Assembly: GCA_002377645.1 (NCBI GenBank)
Contig: DFQF01000055.1
Coordinates: 1 to 54,422, forward strand
Direction: 5' to 3'
Length of the DNA stretch: 54,422 nt
DNA from: Nitrospinaceae bacterium UBA3496
GTDB taxonomy: Bacteria; UBA8248
Program-made: the position numbers and the translations under genes
Part shown: positions 51,722 through 54,422 of the stretch, in pieces
Layout of the letters: the number at the start of each line of letters is the position of its first letter
How positions within the stretch are numbered: position 1 is the stretch's first letter
Notes under the pieces: generated by a model
What the model was told of the DNA's origin: nothing
Database searches by the model: none
Seen by the model: the letters and a program-made list of their open reading frames with translations, nothing else

Positions 51722-52225
51722 ATGGAAAAGAATCAAAAAGGAAGATGGTTTGAAGATTTTAATGTTGGAGAAATAATTAAACACCGTCCTGGAAGGACTA
51801 TTTTAGAAAGCGATAATACATGGTTTACACTACTTACTAATAATAATCATCCTATACATTTTGATTACCACTATGCTTCCAAAACACAATTTGGCAAACC
51901 CCTTGTAAATTCTGCTTTGACACTGGCTGTTGTTACGGGAATGTCAGTAGAGGATGTTTCATATCGGTCCATTGCAAATTTGGAATGGACTTTTATTAAA
52001 CTTCCTAATCCAGTTTTCATTGGAGATACAATTTACGCTGAATCAGAAATAATTGAAAAAAGGGAGTCAAAATCAAAATCAGATCGTGGGATTGTTACAA
52101 TTTTGACAAGAGCTTTTAATCAAAGAAATACTCTTGTGATGGAATTTAAGAGAAAATCCCTTGCCGCTAAAAAGGGCAAGGGTGCCATACCTGATTATGA
52201 AGACATTTTACTAGATGAAAACTAA
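51722..52225 (+). CDS. MaoC-family hot-dog hydratase
   Basis: Single hot-dog domain enoyl-CoA hydratase of 167 aa. The hydratase motif reads LLTNNNHPIHFDYHYA near residues 38-53; where typical MaoC/R-hydratases have DxNPxH, here Asn-Asn-His-Pro-Ile-His, so the catalytic Asp is Asn. Mesaconyl/beta-methylmalyl-CoA-type hydratases use related variants (recalled, not verified). The start ATG 51722 follows AGGATT. It is the third gene in the unit and ends 11 bases from the convergent ThDP enzyme gene. Substrate may be a branched or dicarboxylic acyl-CoA. Confidence 0.82.
   Translation: MEKNQKGRWFEDFNVGEIIKHRPGRTILESDNTWFTLLTNNNHPIHFDYHYASKTQFGKPLVNSALTLAVVTGMSVEDVSYRSIANLEWTFIKLPNPVFIGDTIYAESEIIEKRESKSKSDRGIVTILTRAFNQRNTLVMEFKRKSLAAKKGKGAIPDYEDILLDEN
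52158..52182 (-). terminator. Possible terminator hairpin for the minus-strand ThDP gene
   Basis: CCCTTGCC (52158-52165) pairs with GGCAAGGG (52175-52182) around a 9-base loop inside the end of the MaoC gene. On the minus strand it is followed by ATTTTCTCTT. It lies 55-79 bases past the stop of the convergent ThDP enzyme gene, so it could stop transcription from the right. It may also be a coding-sequence coincidence. Confidence 0.35.
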
Positions 52226-52236
52226 AAACACATTTT

Positions 52237-53913
52237 TTAGCTGTGAGCTAGTGGGGCTAAGGCATTAATTTCACTTACTACATCTAAGACTACAGGTCGA
52301 TTTGCAGAAAAAGCTTGGTCAAACGCACTTTTTAGTTCTCCAGGCTTTTCGACACGAATTCCCAATGCTCCCATGTTTTCAGCGATTTCTGCAAAATTAA
52401 CTTTACTTAAGCCCCAAAGTTCGAATGCTTTTTCTGTTTGTTCACCACCATAGATTCTATCGAAACCTCTTTTGGATTGATTTCCGGAGTGATTATTATT
52501 AACAAGGATTACCGCATTGATATTCCAACGAACTGCTGTCTCTATGTCTCCTATGTGATACCAAAGACCCGAATCTCCTGTGAAACAAATAACAGGTCTG
52601 TCTGGAATACCACACTTTGCACCTAGCGCTGCAGGGAATGCCCAACCTAAATGACCGGCACTTCTCATATAATTTTGAGTAGATTCTCTTAAGTCATACA
52701 TTCCACCCATCCACATTCCAGAATGTCCAGTATCTACAACAACCATAGCATCTGAAGGTAGATGGTCTGTCATTTCTTTGCAAATTCTTTCAGGTCGCAT
52801 AGGAATATCTTCAGAATTCATCAGTGAAGAGTAAGTGTCGTAATATTCTTTTACTATTGTTTCTACTGTTTTTACCCACTTATCTCTTTTGTTTGCTGAA
52901 GAAGGGTCACAAACTTCAATGAGCTTTTGAACGGTGGCTTTTACGTCACCATTGAGAGCGACGTTGAGTGGATAGTTTCTACCAAGAGCTTCTGGATCAA
53001 TATCAAGTTGAATTGCAGATTTTCCAATTGGAGGAACTGCCCAGAAGTGTGTGGTCATGCCACCTGCTTGAGTTCCAATAAAGAAAACTAAATCGGATTC
53101 AAGAACTGTTTTGTTAGCACTTTCTCGTGAGTAAGTTCCAACCACACCAGCTGACAAACGATGAGTAGATGGAAAAACATCTTTGCCATTTAGGGAAGTA
53201 ACTACAGGAATATTTAACTTCTCTGCAAGTGTTAATATTTCTTTTGATGCTTCTGATGATCTTGCTCCGCCGCCAACAACTAAAACGGGTTTAGAAGAAT
53301 TTGCAAGAATGGTTGCAACTTCAGAAATACTATTTAAATCTGCAACTGGTCTGTGAGGAGGCATTTTTATACAATTTCTATCAATTTGCAATGTCATTTC
53401 TGCTTCTTGTTGATCAAGTTGTCCTTCATTTCCAGCAAATTGTAAATGCACAGGTCCAGGAGAACCAGAAGTAGCACTCCGAAAAGCTTGATTAAGCATA
53501 TCTGGAATTCTGGATACGTCGTCTATAGTAGCATTAAATTTTGTGACAGGATCAAAAGTTGGGACGTCATCTATTTCTTGATAAACTTTTCTAAATTTTG
53601 TTTCCGGAAGTCTTCCTCCAGTTAAGGCAATAATAGGAGATCTTGCTAAAAATGCATCGCGTAATCCTGCAGCAAGATTCATCGCACCAATAACTTGAGC
53701 AGCACAAATACCAGGTTTTCCGGTTGCTCTTGCATACCCGTCTGCCATATATGCTGCAGACTTCTCTCCATGGCTACGTACTCTATTAATTAGAGTTCTT
53801 TCTTCTAGTTCTACCATAGTTTTTCTAAGAATAGCTGGAACATGAAATAGATGTGTAACTTCATAAGCTTTAAGAGCTTCAGCAAGATATTGAGCACCCG
53901 TCATTTTTGGCAT
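52237..53913 (-). CDS. ThDP-dependent acetolactate synthase/2-oxoacid decarboxylase-family enzyme
   Basis: Cytoplasmic ThDP enzyme of the acetolactate synthase superfamily with the usual three domains. The activating Glu is in RVRSHGEKSAAYMADGYARATG near residue 44, the middle domain has VLVVGGGARSSE near 213, and the ThDP motif spans GDSGLWYHIGDIETA to LVNNNHSG. The sequence GDS replaces GDG. The start is ATG 53913 with AAGGAA upstream (558 aa); an upstream in-frame ATG at 53976 would add an unlikely 21-residue Asn/Phe-rich leader. It stands alone, convergent with the MaoC gene and divergent from an aminotransferase. Product unknown; the family includes acetolactate synthases, glyoxylate carboligases and decarboxylases. 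Confidence 0.83.
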   Translation of the reverse strand: MPKMTGAQYLAEALKAYEVTHLFHVPAILRKTMVELEERTLINRVRSHGEKSAAYMADGYARATGKPGICAAQVIGAMNLAAGLRDAFLARSPIIALTGGRLPETKFRKVYQEIDDVPTFDPVTKFNATIDDVSRIPDMLNQAFRSATSGSPGPVHLQFAGNEGQLDQQEAEMTLQIDRNCIKMPPHRPVADLNSISEVATILANSSKPVLVVGGGARSSEASKEILTLAEKLNIPVVTSLNGKDVFPSTHRLSAGVVGTYSRESANKTVLESDLVFFIGTQAGGMTTHFWAVPPIGKSAIQLDIDPEALGRNYPLNVALNGDVKATVQKLIEVCDPSSANKRDKWVKTVETIVKEYYDTYSSLMNSEDIPMRPERICKEMTDHLPSDAMVVVDTGHSGMWMGGMYDLRESTQNYMRSAGHLGWAFPAALGAKCGIPDRPVICFTGDSGLWYHIGDIETAVRWNINAVILVNNNHSGNQSKRGFDRIYGGEQTEKAFELWGLSKVNFAEIAENMGALGIRVEKPGELKSAFDQAFSANRPVVLDVVSEINALAPLAHS

Positions 53914-54219
53914 AGCGTTTTTCCTTATTACAAAATTAAAATTATTGAAATTTTTATAAAATGAATTAAAAAACACTTCGAAAGCTCTAAGTACCGCAGT
54001 CGAATTAAATAACCTTAAAGAAAATAATTCTAATTTTTGACCCTGCTTTCTATAAAGTCAATCTGATTTAAAAATTTACATAATTTTTCTTCTAATTTAA
54101 TTATTACAATATTTTAAAATCGCTTATTCTTTATGATATTATCGTAACTTATTATTTAATCATTTTTATATATTTTTACTTTTGTTTAGGTCTTTGTTGC
54201 CTTTTATTGGGGAGTAATT
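53914..54219. other. Divergent intergenic region, 306 bases
   Basis: Very AT-rich gap between the ThDP gene (minus) and the aminotransferase gene (plus). It must hold two promoters. I see a plus-strand TATTAT with a poor -35 (TTAAAA, 17 bases upstream) before the aminotransferase, and no convincing boxes on the minus strand. No open reading frame, RNA structure or repeat stands out. Confidence 0.5.
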
Positions 54220-54422
54220 ATGTTGTTTGAAGAATTAAATCCAGATTTACGTCTGCTTCTTGGTCCAGGACCAAGCCCTGTTCATCCTCGGGTTTTAAAA
54301 GCTATGAGTTCACATGTCATTGGTCATTTAGACCCCTATTTTTTGAAAGTAATGGATGATTGTCAAAATATGTTACGCGATCTTTTTAATACGAAGAATG
54401 AGGTAACTTTTCCAGTTTCTGG
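54220..54422 (+). CDS. Partial class V aminotransferase (alanine/serine-glyoxylate type), N-terminus
   Basis: Runs off the right edge after 67 codons. The visible start (LLLGPGPSPVHPRVLKAM, then IGHLDPYFLKVMDD) is the conserved N-terminus of PLP-dependent alanine-glyoxylate and serine-glyoxylate aminotransferases. The PLP lysine is beyond the window. GGGGAG precedes ATG 54220 by five bases. It probably converts glyoxylate to glycine, or acts in purine/taurine-type catabolism. Confidence 0.85.
   Translation, partial: MLFEELNPDLRLLLGPGPSPVHPRVLKAMSSHVIGHLDPYFLKVMDDCQNMLRDLFNTKNEVTFPVS

Noticed and set aside
1..54422. CRISPR arrays, insertion sequences, prophage genes or rRNA
   Set aside because: No regularly spaced repeats, transposase or integrase motifs, terminal inverted repeats, phage structural genes or rRNA sequence were seen on either strand.

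Overview
The window is AT-rich DNA from a Gram-negative bacterium. The evidence is a heptose-type sugar pathway, lipoprotein signal peptides, periplasmic binding proteins, and a high-affinity branched-chain amino-acid (Liv) transporter. It also carries many CoA-dependent and thiamine-diphosphate (ThDP) catabolic enzymes of the kind common in marine heterotrophs. No transcription factor, two-component system, transposase, integrase or CRISPR array could be recognised in 54 kb. I infer an uncultivated marine, proteobacterium-like lineage; no marker here fixes the phylum. TTG starts are common, and one gene appears to start at ATT.

Layout. (1) 1-3534: start of an unknown acidic protein, an orphan dipeptide/oligopeptide ABC ATPase, a serine/threonine dehydratase-like PLP enzyme and L-2-hydroxyglutarate oxidase. 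(2) 3691-7551: tRNA-Pro, a CgeB-type glycosyltransferase, an FkbM methyltransferase, a PL5 alginate-lyase-type enzyme and a lipoprotein hydrolase candidate. (3) 7656-20427: an orphan molybdenum hydroxylase large subunit, a complete five-gene Liv operon, a benzoylformate-decarboxylase-like ThDP enzyme, two tandem acyl-CoA-dehydrogenase-fold proteins without the usual catalytic Glu, and an M24 peptidase. (4) 20570-37353: a surface-polysaccharide and sugar-nucleotide region. It holds a kelch lipoprotein, epimerases, UDP-glucose dehydrogenase and a GT-C-like membrane protein, followed by a long co-directional cluster. That cluster encodes a heptose kinase/nucleotidyltransferase in inverted domain order, a GmhA-like isomerase, an SDR, a PDH-E1 alpha/beta-like pair, a GT2, two unknown proteins, a radical SAM/SPASM protein, two DegT aminotransferases and a third epimerase. 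(5) 37380-37476: selC, the selenocysteine tRNA. (6) 37531-54422: a degenerate M24 protein, MDR oxidoreductase, DUF523-DUF1722 protein, double 3-hydroxyacyl-CoA dehydrogenase, two more ThDP enzymes, a module of phthalate-decarboxylase-like binding protein, enolase-superfamily enzyme and ornithine-cyclodeaminase-like enzyme, ribosomal proteins L33 and L28, a DUF169 protein, a CoA-transferase/acyl-CoA dehydrogenase/MaoC operon, and the start of an alanine-glyoxylate-type aminotransferase.

The most unusual part is 25816-37353. It looks like a pathway for a nucleotide-activated heptose or amino sugar. Its PDH-E1-like pair has no E2/E3 beside it and may transfer a two-carbon unit to a sugar. The radical SAM protein follows two unrecognised proteins in a translationally coupled arrangement and seems to use an ATT start. 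The two tRNA genes point their 3' ends inwards and bracket 3768-37379, which mixes surface and catabolic modules, but no integrase supports calling this an island.
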